Assembly: GCA_030427635.1 (NCBI GenBank)
Contig: JAUIBA010000003.1
Span: 62,001-126,000, forward strand
Reading direction: 5' to 3'
Origin: Bacteroidia bacterium
GTDB lineage: Bacteria; Bacteroidota; Bacteroidia; Chitinophagales; Chitinophagaceae
Length of the DNA: 64,000 bases
A program made the translations under genes and the position numbers. The notes under the pieces were generated by a model that saw nothing but the letters and a program-made list of their open reading frames with translations, was not told the origin of the DNA and did no database searches. Below, piece by piece: positions 29,278-37,643 of this stretch (position 1 is the stretch's first letter; each line of letters begins with the position of its first letter).

Positions 29278-29943
29278 ATGAACCTTGTCCTGAAGTTGCT
29301 TCTTTTACTTTTTTGTATTGAATCCGGTGCCGCCTGTGCGCAGTATAATGAACGTAACAGGTTGCCAAAGGCTGTCCTCGTAATGCTGAATACAGAAAGT
29401 ACCCGTCTTGCTTATCTGAAACAGCATGGCTATAAGCAGAAATATGAAAAGCTATCCGCCGATGTAAGGAAAGTGTCCCTATGTATGCGTCGGGACTTTT
29501 ATGACAATTTCAGCCTGTACCCGGTTTACTTTTTCGATGATACAAACCTGAATAAAGTAAAACAGGGCAATCTTAAAGGCATATTAAGGAATGCGGAAGG
29601 AGATGTGCTAAACAAAACGGCGCTGAATGATAATACCACTGATTTTTTCATCGTCTATTTTGGTTACCCTACAATGACCGGTGTAAATAAGGAACGCCTG
29701 ATAAAGGAAAATTCTGATGAGTCCAGAACCTTCCATGATGACAGGGGCAAGTACCTGGTGGTATGCAATAATCGCATGGAGCAGATTACCTATGTAGCAA
29801 AACGCCCCTCCGAATACCTTTTAGGGGTGCCGGATGAGGTTCGCCCATACTATTACGTTTCGCGTACTTTCGACTTAAAGTATTGGCCCAATGCAGAAAA
29901 ACTGGTTAACGAACTGGAAGGAATGCCACTCGACTTTTATTGA
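29278..29943 (+). CDS. secreted hypothetical protein, 221 aa
   Basis: The ATG at 29278 gives a signal peptide MNLVLKLLLLLFCIESGAACAQ. The mature part has mixed alpha/beta character (KAVLVMLNTESTRLAYLKQHG, FFIVYFGYP, KYLVVCNNRMEQI). I recall no named family. It ends 7 bases past the 3' end of the convergent PRPP-synthetase-like gene, so the two transcripts overlap. Confidence 0.65.
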   Translation: MNLVLKLLLLLFCIESGAACAQYNERNRLPKAVLVMLNTESTRLAYLKQHGYKQKYEKLSADVRKVSLCMRRDFYDNFSLYPVYFFDDTNLNKVKQGNLKGILRNAEGDVLNKTALNDNTTDFFIVYFGYPTMTGVNKERLIKENSDESRTFHDDRGKYLVVCNNRMEQITYVAKRPSEYLLGVPDEVRPYYYVSRTFDLKYWPNAEKLVNELEGMPLDFY

Positions 29944-30254
29944 GTATCAGGGGCCGGGCGGGACAGCTTCCGAAGTATCTTCTCAGAGAGGGCATCGGCA
30001 TACACGCCATAGCTCGTTACTAAAGTTCCCTTTATGCCTGAAGATGATTCTATGGCGTATACTGCTGCCTCATCTGCAGGGTCGGTATTTCCCTCATAGC
30101 GGTACACATCGGTAATTTCAAATTCCTCCACTCCAAATTTACCGGTGCCGCATATAATGTAATCGCTCTCTATATTGAAGTCGTGGTCATAACCTCTGGC
30201 CTTCAGGCTGTTGATTGCTTCTGAAACTGTACTATAATGAAGTTCTCTTTCCAT
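29937..30254 (-). CDS. small protein often labelled phosphoribosylpyrophosphate synthetase-like
   Basis: With the ATG at 30254 the product is 105 aa: short helix VSEAINSLKARGYDHDFN, then FEITDVYRYEGNTDPADEAAVYAI and GIKGTLVTSYGVYADALSEKI. This pattern is a common small Bacteroidota protein that databases sometimes call PRPP synthetase, although it is far too short for that enzyme and has no PRPP-binding motif. True function unknown. The upstream frame to 30320 looks like untranslated leader. Confidence 0.75.
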   Translation of the reverse strand: MERELHYSTVSEAINSLKARGYDHDFNIESDYIICGTGKFGVEEFEITDVYRYEGNTDPADEAAVYAIESSSGIKGTLVTSYGVYADALSEKILRKLSRPAPDTQ

Positions 30255-30316
30255 GGTGTATATGTTTATACTTAAAGGTACACACATACAGGTTAATGCT
30301 ACCTTAATATTGGGTG

Positions 30317-31096
30317 TCATTTCCTGCCATTAGTCTTATCTGGCCGGAACATAGACTCAAGCATGGCATAAAGTTCAGGGGCGTCTTCCTGCAGCTTATC
30401 GGGTCTTTCAAAGAAGTATTCAGAAATTACGGCAAAGAACTCTGCCTCATTCAGCCCTGCATACGGGTCTATCTTATTGGGGTTACGCCCTCTTATTTCC
30501 AGTATGTTATCTTCCATCATGCGCACCCATGGTATTACAGCGGGTTGCGACAGCAGGTATTCAGGTACACCATCTACACTGCCGTCAGCCTTATCCAGCA
30601 GATGTACAAACTCATGTATCACAGTATTGTCTCCTTCATTATGCCTGAATGCAGATTGTAGAGCCTTGCGCGATAGTATCATTTGCCGGTTCATGGCACC
30701 GTCTCCTACCATCCCGGCTACATTTCTGTTATCACCTGTAGCCCTGAAGTCTTTAGTGAAAGCATCAGCGTATATCAGTACCTCAGAGATATTATTATAG
30801 CGCCAGTCCGGGAAGGAAAAAATGGGGATAATGGCTCCTGCAGCTACCAGTAGCCGGTCTGTATCATCTATATCTGTACCCACGCCACGCACAGTGGTTT
30901 CGGCCAGAAAGTCACGCACCCTGTCTCTGAATACCTGTTGGTCTTCTGCGCTTAGTCTGCGATAAAATGATACCCTGTCATTGAGTATTTCATCAGCATC
31001 AGCAGGCAGCCTGAATTGCTTTTGTTTGCGTGCAGCCGACTGTTTTATACTTATCCAGTATGCCACCAGTGCTGCTATTATGAGTAGTCCGTACAT
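30317..31096 (-). CDS. mtfA: MtfA-like zinc peptidase with N-terminal membrane anchor
   Basis: The 259-aa protein has one N-terminal hydrophobic segment (YGLLIIAALVAYWISI). The zincin motif HEFVHLLD lies near residue 182, and a downstream glutamate (AEFFAVISEYFFE) probably supplies the third zinc ligand. This is the MtfA/DUF980 layout. In enterobacteria MtfA controls the glucose PTS through Mlc; no such partner is visible here, so the role is open. Confidence 0.88.
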   Translation of the reverse strand: MYGLLIIAALVAYWISIKQSAARKQKQFRLPADADEILNDRVSFYRRLSAEDQQVFRDRVRDFLAETTVRGVGTDIDDTDRLLVAAGAIIPIFSFPDWRYNNISEVLIYADAFTKDFRATGDNRNVAGMVGDGAMNRQMILSRKALQSAFRHNEGDNTVIHEFVHLLDKADGSVDGVPEYLLSQPAVIPWVRMMEDNILEIRGRNPNKIDPYAGLNEAEFFAVISEYFFERPDKLQEDAPELYAMLESMFRPDKTNGRK

Positions 31097-31234
31097 GTTT
31101 ATATCTGTGATAGAGTCTGCTAATTTCGGAAAAAATATACGGGTCTTTTGTGGAATATGCTCCTTGCCGGGTCTTTATCAGGTGGGGTGTGCATGCAGCG
31201 AAGTATTATCTTGCATTAAATCAGTATCTGATCA

Positions 31235-31807
31235 TTGTTTCATCATAACCGACATAACGACCTTTCAGATGAGCAGATGTTACGGTTCTACCGGGAAACA
31301 GGCGACAATCAATGGTTGGGAGCGCTGCTGCAGCGCTACACGGTGCTGCTGCTGGGTGTGGCCAGTAAGTATCTGAAAGACCGGGAAATGGCAGAGGATG
31401 CAGTGCAGCATGTATTTGAGACTACATTGACAAGATTACCTGATGGCCCAATCGCTAATTTTAAAGGATGGCTCTATGTGCTCATGCGCAATCATTGTCT
31501 GCAGCAGCTGCGCAGTCAGAACCATATGATGGGCGATGAAGTAATAGCCACCATTGCCGATGATGCTGATAGTGTAGCTGAAGCCCTGTGGAAGGAGCAG
31601 ACACTGGAGCAGATGGCCGAGGCTTTGGGGGAGATAGCAGAAGAGCAACGCACTACTATAAGTCTTTTTTACCTGAAGAAATACAGTTATGAGCAGATTA
31701 TTGAAGCCACCGGCTTTACCTTTATGCAGGTAAAAAGCTACATACAGAACGGTAAGAGAAACCTGAAGAATATACTTTTGAAGAAACTCCGCAACAGTGA
31801 AAAATGA
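31235..31807 (+). CDS. ECF-type RNA polymerase sigma factor
   Basis: Residues 10-75 form region 2 (LLQRYTVLLLGVASKYLKDREMAEDAVQHVFE), and residues 125-180 region 4 (EEQRTTISLFYLKKYSYEQIIEATGFTFMQVKSYIQNGKRNLK). The start is a TTG: the next in-frame ATG at 31277 would remove part of the conserved LSDEQMLRFY helix. It overlaps the following membrane protein by 4 bases, the usual sigma / anti-sigma layout. Confidence 0.92.
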   Translation: MFHHNRHNDLSDEQMLRFYRETGDNQWLGALLQRYTVLLLGVASKYLKDREMAEDAVQHVFETTLTRLPDGPIANFKGWLYVLMRNHCLQQLRSQNHMMGDEVIATIADDADSVAEALWKEQTLEQMAEALGEIAEEQRTTISLFYLKKYSYEQIIEATGFTFMQVKSYIQNGKRNLKNILLKKLRNSEK

Positions 31808-32154
31808 GTGAGAACAGCAACATATCACCTCAGGGTAGCGATAAGCCTCAGCAGCTCACTGATGCTCAGCTGCTTGCTTACCTGGAGGGTAACCTTCCTC
31901 CCGATGAGCAGCGGCAGGTAGAGCTGTGGCTTGCCGATGAGGGCATGGAGAGTGATGCTATAGAGGGGTTGAAGGAGCTGGACATTGACGATACCAAAAG
32001 GTCGGTACACCGGCTCAACCGTAAACTGAAAGGAGGAATGCTGCGCAAAAAGCGCAGAGGCAACCCCGGCACGGATCTGAACGTAATAGCTGCTATTCTG
32101 CTGATATTATTGTTTGCAGTGATGGCTTATGTGGTCATACGGGTCATTAGCTGA
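31804..32154 (+). CDS. putative anti-sigma factor, single membrane helix
   Basis: The 116-aa product has an N-terminal acidic helical segment (LTDAQLLAYLEGNLPPDEQRQVELWLADE), which matches the start of zinc-finger-type anti-sigma domains but lacks their HxxxCxxC cysteines. A basic stretch follows, then one membrane helix (VIAAILLILLFAVMAYVVIRV) at the C-terminus. Its start overlaps the ECF sigma stop, supporting a sigma-binding role. Only a few residues follow the helix, so there is essentially no periplasmic sensor domain. Confidence 0.75.
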   Translation: MSENSNISPQGSDKPQQLTDAQLLAYLEGNLPPDEQRQVELWLADEGMESDAIEGLKELDIDDTKRSVHRLNRKLKGGMLRKKRRGNPGTDLNVIAAILLILLFAVMAYVVIRVIS

Positions 32155-32214
32155 TATTATATCTTAATATGGATACCTCATATCCATTTGCTTTTTCAGT
32201 ATATTGCATACTTC

Positions 32215-32862
32215 ATGCAATCCCCCCGGCAGATGGAACCTGACAAGAGTGGTATACCGGATGATGTACTGAATGCTAGTCTCAGGGCGTTGGTAGACAA
32301 TACAGAAGATCCGCTGTGGCTGGTGAGTACAGATCTCACAATACTGGAATGTAATCCTGCTTTCAGCTTATGGGTAAGCTACTTTACCGGCAGGGAAGCC
32401 CGCAGGGGCGATAATGTATTGCTGGATGGCCAGTATCGTAACTATACCGACAAGTTCGAGATGTGCTACAAGCTGGCGCTGGCCGGTAGCAACTTTCGCA
32501 CGGTAGAGGATATGAACATTAATGGGCAGGTACACTATACCGGCGTTACCTTTCGTCCGGTGAAAGATCATCTGGGAGAGGTGATCGCTGTCAGTTGCTT
32601 TGCCCGTGATATTACAGAACACCGTAAACACCTCTTTAAAATAGAACAGCAGAATGCAGCGCTCCGCGAGATAGCATTCATCGAGTCTCATAAAATAAGA
32701 GGACCGGTAGCTACCATACTGGGGCTTGAGCAGCTATATAATTATGACGACCCGCACGACCCCATTAATCAGACCATACTGGATGGCATTAAGGAAATGG
32801 GGCTAAGCCTTGATGTCATAATACATCAGGTAGTACGCATGACCAATGCAATAGGCGTTTAG
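32215..32862 (+). CDS. PAS plus DHp-like protein without a kinase ATPase domain
   Basis: The ATG at 32215 gives 215 aa. Residues about 15-140 are a PAS domain (ALVDNTEDPLWLVSTDLTILECNPAF ... GVTFRPVKDHLGEVIAVSCFARDITEHRK). They are followed by a coil and an H-box-like segment IESHKIRGPVATILGL, as in histidine kinases. The gene then ends, with no N, G1 or G2 boxes. It sits 60 bases after the anti-sigma gene. It could be a phosphoacceptor served by another kinase, or a truncated kinase. Confidence 0.8.
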   Translation: MQSPRQMEPDKSGIPDDVLNASLRALVDNTEDPLWLVSTDLTILECNPAFSLWVSYFTGREARRGDNVLLDGQYRNYTDKFEMCYKLALAGSNFRTVEDMNINGQVHYTGVTFRPVKDHLGEVIAVSCFARDITEHRKHLFKIEQQNAALREIAFIESHKIRGPVATILGLEQLYNYDDPHDPINQTILDGIKEMGLSLDVIIHQVVRMTNAIGV

Positions 32863-33953
32863 CGCTTCGTCAGTTGCACGTAGGCATATGCTGTACCTGA
32901 TATTACCCGTGCTATATAGGTACCTGATGGCAGTGCACTCAGGTCAGCATCAGCAGTATTGTTCATGCTTAATACAGACTTCCCGTTTACGTCAAATATC
33001 TCTACGAAGTATTGCTTCCAGTGTGCAGGTACATTGATATGTACATGACCGTTGGTTGTAGGGTTAGGCCATGCCGATACCTGTGTGGCAGTGCCTGCCG
33101 TTTCTGATACCGATGTGGCAAATTCAGCGCGGTAGCGGTCTTTATAGCGCACAGTAGTAACAATTTCGGTATCCGCTACCCGTATTGCAGATAGCTGCAG
33201 TGCAGGTTGATGCTCGCCTTTTACCAGCCATTTATACTCTATGGTAGTACGCTCTATGCCAAAGGTGTTGCCGCTGAAACTTACAGAATCTATCTCCGCT
33301 ATTTCAGAGCGTACTCTTATGCAGGGGGTAGGTGTAAAGAAGTAGGGAGTAGTAATCGTACCCCAGCCATCTACACGCCATGTGCGGGTACCTTTCTGTT
33401 CTATACCGCCTACCAGCGGAGAGCCGAATTTCAGATGAAAATTGGCAGTGCCACTGCTGCCATAGGTCATAGGAAAGTGGTAAAGCACATCGGGCTGTAT
33501 ATAGTCGGCACCTACAGGCAGTATGGATATTTTAGCGCTGAATGCCTCAGCCACATAGCTGGATGGTGTTACAAATTTATTATAGTATGTATGCAGGTCC
33601 TCAATCGTGATACCCGATGCTATAAGACCGATGCCCGGTATGCTGTCTGCCATTTTAGGCCCATAGCAATAGGTAGCAGTGATAGTTGTACCGAATGGGC
33701 TACTGGTCAGAGAAGGACTCACCTCTGCCGGATATTTGTATTCATCTACTCCCTGCGACGTAGGAACAAGTATATAGTTCCATGCTTTATTGGCGCCGCT
33801 GTCTGCCGCCCATGCGCTCAAATCTATAGGGCTGGCGTTGGAAAAGCGAAGCGTATCTGCATGTACAGGCATGTCAGATGCATCAATGGTAATCTGTGCC
33901 TGAGCGCTGTGTAGCAGCAGGAGAGCTGCCAGGGTTGTAAACAAACGTGTCAT
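32859..33953 (-). CDS. secreted protein with T9SS type A sorting domain
   Basis: The 364-aa product has a signal peptide (to AHSAQAQ-like site at about residue 20), a central beta-rich domain without recognised motif, and a C-terminal type A sorting domain of about 75 residues: VSAWPNPTTNGHVHINVP ... VEIFDVNGKSVL ... LSALPSGTYIARV. It should be exported by the type IX system and anchored or released at the surface. Its 3' end overlaps the convergent PAS gene by 4 bases. Confidence 0.88.
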   Translation of the reverse strand: MTRLFTTLAALLLLHSAQAQITIDASDMPVHADTLRFSNASPIDLSAWAADSGANKAWNYILVPTSQGVDEYKYPAEVSPSLTSSPFGTTITATYCYGPKMADSIPGIGLIASGITIEDLHTYYNKFVTPSSYVAEAFSAKISILPVGADYIQPDVLYHFPMTYGSSGTANFHLKFGSPLVGGIEQKGTRTWRVDGWGTITTPYFFTPTPCIRVRSEIAEIDSVSFSGNTFGIERTTIEYKWLVKGEHQPALQLSAIRVADTEIVTTVRYKDRYRAEFATSVSETAGTATQVSAWPNPTTNGHVHINVPAHWKQYFVEIFDVNGKSVLSMNNTADADLSALPSGTYIARVISGTAYAYVQLTKR

Positions 33954-33980
33954 AGGAAATGAGATTTTTGCAAATGTATA

Positions 33981-35492
33981 TTATTTAACCCACTTGCCTA
34001 TTAATGGCAGTGCCTTGAGTTCCTCTCGCTCACTCCGCAGCACTATGAGGCCAAACAGGCCCATTAGCACGGTAGCCGATGCTATGTGCAGTATAGATGA
34101 TGCGGTATATCGCATTACTACCTGCTGCACGGCAAACAGTATAGCGGTAGCAAGCGCATACCTGCCCAGTCTGCGCAGCGGGTAGGGTACCGGAAAATAC
34201 TTCTGCCCCAGCAGCCACGACAGCAGCATCATAGACGTATAGGCAGCCAGCGTGGCCCAGGCACATGCATACATGCCATATACTGGTATCAGGGTGTAGT
34301 TGATTACGAGCGTTATCGCAGCCCCGGCCAGTGTTATCAGCATACCCATGTGCATACGGTCGGTAACCTTATACCACACAGCCAGATTATAATACACCCC
34401 CAGCGCCACATTGGCAGCCAGGAGTATAGGTATTACCGGCAGGCCGCTGCGGTATTGCGAGCCTATAAAGTATTGCCATATATCTATATACAGTGCGGTG
34501 AAAAGGAATGCAAAGCACAGCGTTATTACAAACCATTTCATCACCCGTGCATAGGTGGTCGTAGCGGTTCTGTCGGCAGCCTGATTAAAAAAGAAAGGTT
34601 CGGCCGACATGCGGAAAGCCTGAATGAACAGCGATATGAATATGGCTATTTTATAGTTGGCAGAATAGATAGCTACTGCTATTTTCTGCTCATCGGGTGT
34701 GCCGGGTGTGAGTCGGGGCAGCATTAGCCTGTCTATGGTTTCGTTTACCATGCCACCCATACCTACTATAAGCATAGGCCAGCAGTAGGCCAGCAGCTTT
34801 TTCCATAGTGCAGCATCAAACCTGAAGCGGAAACTGCCCCACTCCCGGTACAGCATAAGGAAGGTAAATACAAGCTGTCCCAGATTTGCCATCAGCAGAA
34901 AGCCTACCGGCGTATAGCTTTTATACCATTGTGCAAATGCCGTATCGGGATGTGCCGCCACCTGGCCCGGGCATACTGCTATCAGGTATATGGTGAGCAG
35001 CATATTTACTACAATGCCCATAACCTTTACAAAGGCATACTTACGGGGGCGGCCCTCCTGCCGCAGCCGGGCAAAGGGGATGACCGTCAGTGTTTCTATG
35101 GCTATTACCAGCACTGCCCAGGTAATGTATTCTGTGTGTCCGCCCAGGTCTATATAGTTACTTATAGGCTCCCGCAGGCTTATAAGCAGTGTACTAAGCA
35201 GTATGGTAGTTATAAGCAATGAGGTAAATGTGGTCTGGAACAGGGCTTCCTTGTCCTCCTCCTTCCGTGCGGCAAATCTGAAATAGGCAGTTTCCAGACC
35301 ATATGTGTACACAATGTTTATGAAAGAGATACCGGCATATAACATGGTATAGTTACCATAGTCCACCATCCCCGATGGGTTGTTGAGTATGTAGGTGATA
35401 ATAGGTGTAAGTAGCTGATTCAGCAGCTTGGCTGCTATGTTGCTCACACCATACCACATGGTCTGGCTGGCCAGTTGTTTAAGAGATGCCAT
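33981..35492 (-). CDS. polysaccharide flippase, MOP superfamily (Wzx-like)
   Basis: A 503-aa membrane protein with 12-14 predicted helices starting SQTMWYGVSNIAAKLLNQLLTPIITYIL, the usual oligosaccharide-flippase beginning, and a later basic-hydrophobic pattern FRMSAEPFFFNQA typical of the second bundle. It probably flips lipid-linked glycans across the inner membrane. No glycosyltransferase cluster is adjacent. Confidence 0.9.
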   Translation of the reverse strand: MASLKQLASQTMWYGVSNIAAKLLNQLLTPIITYILNNPSGMVDYGNYTMLYAGISFINIVYTYGLETAYFRFAARKEEDKEALFQTTFTSLLITTILLSTLLISLREPISNYIDLGGHTEYITWAVLVIAIETLTVIPFARLRQEGRPRKYAFVKVMGIVVNMLLTIYLIAVCPGQVAAHPDTAFAQWYKSYTPVGFLLMANLGQLVFTFLMLYREWGSFRFRFDAALWKKLLAYCWPMLIVGMGGMVNETIDRLMLPRLTPGTPDEQKIAVAIYSANYKIAIFISLFIQAFRMSAEPFFFNQAADRTATTTYARVMKWFVITLCFAFLFTALYIDIWQYFIGSQYRSGLPVIPILLAANVALGVYYNLAVWYKVTDRMHMGMLITLAGAAITLVINYTLIPVYGMYACAWATLAAYTSMMLLSWLLGQKYFPVPYPLRRLGRYALATAILFAVQQVVMRYTASSILHIASATVLMGLFGLIVLRSEREELKALPLIGKWVK

Positions 35493-35589
35493 GTTCTGAT
35501 GTCAAAATTAATCCTAATCAGGGGCAAATGATAATCTCTGCTATAAATGTCCTTTCAGTCTGTAAAGACACACTTTTGCGTCTTATTTA

Positions 35590-35749
35590 TCCATAAAATG
35601 GAAATTACGTCCACTGTACGGACAATTGGTATACCGTGTCAAAATATATTTGATTGATTATCAATTACTTAAAATTGTGGCACGCCATTGGTATTACTAC
35701 TGGCATAACACAAACAACAACAAACACAAACAAATAAAAATCAACTACA
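35590..35749 (+). promoter_or_regulatory. 160-bp control region and leader of DUF4402 copy 1
   Basis: This block has the same length and layout as 41343-41502 and 44458-44617. It contains three inverted repeats: TCCAT-N3-ATGGA (35590-35602), TTGGTA-N5-TGTCAA (35626-35642, the weakest copy), and ATTGAT-T-ATCAAT (35653-35665). A CA-rich leader of about 45 bases with no Shine-Dalgarno sequence runs to the ATG. A TATATTTG -7-like box at 35645-35652 is present only in this copy. Confidence 0.75.
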
Positions 35750-36274
35750 ATGAAAAACTTCTTTAAATCTCTCGCAATCGCAGCTGTAGCAACTTTCGGT
35801 TTCGCAACTGCATCTCACGCTCAGGCTACTGCTACTGCTTCTGCCTCTGCTAACATCATCACTCCTATCTCTATCGTTAAGACGGTAGATATGAACTTCG
35901 GTAACGTAGCCGTTTCTGCTACCATAGCCGGTACTGCTATCCTTGACCCTGCCGGTACACGTACTACAGGCGGTGCAGGTGGTGTAACCCTTCCTGCTAC
36001 TACAGGTACTGTTTCTGCTGCCAGCTTCACAGTTTCAGGTCAGGCTTCTTACACTTACGCTATTACATTGCCTACAAGCTGCACTATCTCTGACGGTGCT
36101 TCACATAACATGACTGTTGACAACTTCACATCAGTACCATCTGCAACCGGCACGCTGAGCGCTTCTGGTACTGAAACCCTGAACGTAGGTGCAACGCTGA
36201 ACGTAGCTGCTGCACAGGCAAGCGGTCTGTACACTAACGCAACTGGTGTTCCTGTAACAGTTAACTACAACTAA
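35750..36274 (+). CDS. secreted DUF4402 protein, copy 1 of 3
   Basis: The 174-aa product has a signal peptide (MKNFFKSLAIAAVATFGFATASHAQ), then a beta-rich domain of DUF4402 type: NIITPISIVKTVDMNFGNVAVS, TGTVSAASFTVSGQASYTYAITLP, and a C-terminal VPVTVNYN strand. The family resembles fimbrial or coat-like secreted proteins; the role is unproven. The mature sequence differs from copies 2 and 3 at one residue (AGTAILD instead of AGTAVLD). Composition is extremely rich in Ala, Thr, Ser and Gly, pointing to an abundant surface protein. Confidence 0.92.
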   Translation: MKNFFKSLAIAAVATFGFATASHAQATATASASANIITPISIVKTVDMNFGNVAVSATIAGTAILDPAGTRTTGGAGGVTLPATTGTVSAASFTVSGQASYTYAITLPTSCTISDGASHNMTVDNFTSVPSATGTLSASGTETLNVGATLNVAAAQASGLYTNATGVPVTVNYN

Positions 36275-36328
36275 TCAGTAGATAGTCAGGTAGTAATCTC
36301 TAATCTGGTTTTTGATAAAATGGTTTTG

Positions 36329-36350
36329 AGCGCCTCCGTAAGGGGGCGCT
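36329..36350 (+). terminator. hairpin after DUF4402 copy 1
   Basis: AGCGCCTCC / GGGGGCGCT with a GTAA loop and one T-G pair. The same stem occurs after copy 2 at 42095-42116, so it belongs to the duplicated unit. The T tract is weak here. Confidence 0.6.
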
Positions 36351-36361
36351 TATGTGCTGGG

Positions 36362-37018
36362 CTATATTGTGTACCAATGGCGGGCCAGGTCAAGCTTTAT
36401 TAATTCCCATATTTTGCCTCTGAGGCATATAGGCTCAAAGTCTGCATCGGCATGGGTGAAGTTTGAAAAGCCAGAGCGTATCTGTTCCTCATCGTGCGTG
36501 TAGGGGTAACGCAGCTTGTGCAGATGCAGCATCTGAGCGGGGGTATAGCGGTTAGAGAGCTCGTGTAGATCCCAGAAGTCTTTTTTTCGGCCACCCCGCT
36601 GTACCACGTCCAGCTTCATAGCCACAATTTCATCAATGGTAGCCAGTCGGATTGATTCTGCCTGTTGCAACGGTTGCATAAACGGATCGGTGGTATAATA
36701 CATATCCAGCTTGATGCTGTTGGCAGCACTGTCGCCCACAATATAGCCGTTGCCCATAGCCACAAGGTCAGACCCGGCACCGGTTACGTAACTGAAATGC
36801 TGCTGTAACCAATGTTCTATCGCCTTGAAATCGATACTGCCGTAGGGAGCATCGGTGAACATATCAATGTCTTCGGACATTCTGTGGCCGCAGTGGAGAC
36901 TGAGCGCCGTACCGCCCACCAGCCGGAATGGCTGGAACACAGATGCAGTCATAACTGCCTCCAGTGTACTGCGCAGCAGGGGTGAAACTGTATGCCAGTA
37001 TAGTGATGGATGACTCAA
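36362..37018 (-). CDS. AbiEii/AbiGii-type nucleotidyltransferase toxin
   Basis: The 218-aa product carries the nucleotidyltransferase motif GGTALSLHCGHRMSEDIDMF near residue 35 and the second block EIVAMKLDVVQRGGRKKDFWDLHEL near residue 130. These are diagnostic for the AbiEii family of abortive-infection and toxin-antitoxin systems, which nucleotidylate tRNA or other targets. Its start overlaps the upstream HTH gene stop by 4 bases, the layout of a TA operon. It lies among the DUF4402 copies, 8.5 kb from the prophage. Confidence 0.9.
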   Translation of the reverse strand: MSHPSLYWHTVSPLLRSTLEAVMTASVFQPFRLVGGTALSLHCGHRMSEDIDMFTDAPYGSIDFKAIEHWLQQHFSYVTGAGSDLVAMGNGYIVGDSAANSIKLDMYYTTDPFMQPLQQAESIRLATIDEIVAMKLDVVQRGGRKKDFWDLHELSNRYTPAQMLHLHKLRYPYTHDEEQIRSGFSNFTHADADFEPICLRGKIWELIKLDLARHWYTI

Positions 37019-37467
37019 GGTTTAGATGATTGAGGAGTATGTAACTGGTAGAAGCGTTGTATCTCGGCTTTTTCTGACTCAAGCCCCCTTTCCATTACCC
37101 TTTTTATCACTGCCTCTTTCTGTGCTATCCAGTCAATGCGGTTGATATCTGTATCCCAGAACAGGGCGGGGCGGAGTAGGGATAGGTTGGGTGTTGCGCT
37201 ACCGGTCTGCTTTTTCTTCTCCTGCTCTATATCGTACCACGTCTGTAGTACCATCAGCAGGCCTTCTTCCAGCCCCAGCGCCTTTTCTATTTTCAGCGCC
37301 AGCCCCACATTCATAGCTCTGCGGCCACGAATGATGGCACTGAGGGTTTGCGGATAGGCTCCCAGAGAAAGTGCAAACTGTCCACTTGGCAGTCCCCTTT
37401 CCGTAAGTTCCTTACTTAGAAACAGGCCCGGATGTATTCCCTTAAGCAGCGGCAGCATAGATAGCAT
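37015..37467 (-). CDS. HTH antitoxin with C-terminal DUF6922-like segment
   Basis: The 150-aa product has a HigA-like helix-turn-helix at residues 10-75 (IHPGLFLSKELTERGLPSGQFALSLGAYPQTLSAIIRGRRAMN). Its C-terminal segment (LRPALFWDTDINRIDWIAQKEAVIKRVMERG) resembles the DUF6922 domain that is often a separate antitoxin partner. It is encoded upstream of and overlaps the AbiEii-type toxin gene, so it is probably the cognate antitoxin and autoregulator. Confidence 0.85.
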   Translation of the reverse strand: MLSMLPLLKGIHPGLFLSKELTERGLPSGQFALSLGAYPQTLSAIIRGRRAMNVGLALKIEKALGLEEGLLMVLQTWYDIEQEKKKQTGSATPNLSLLRPALFWDTDINRIDWIAQKEAVIKRVMERGLESEKAEIQRFYQLHTPQSSKP

Positions 37468-37643
37468 ACTACAAAAATAAACAAATTTGTTTAGAGATAA
37501 GTAGAGGGTAATTAGTAGATGGTATATAGTTGTTTTGCAGGAAGTAGGTAGCTCTTTGTAGTAAGCATGAAAAATTCGGTATTTATACCGAGTGCCGGGG
37601 ATGGAGATTGTGGCTAACTTTAGTAGCTGTAAACTTTACCGCC

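Noticed and set aside
29937-30254. True phosphoribosylpyrophosphate synthetase
   Set aside because: Only about 105 residues and no PRPP-binding motif; the database label for this small family is not supported by the sequence.
35680-35700. Possible sigma-54 promoter (GGCACG-type) in the DUF4402 leader
   Set aside because: The -24 part looks right and GG is followed 10 bases later by GT, but the invariant -12 GC is missing in all three copies, and copies 2 and 3 lose the leading T.
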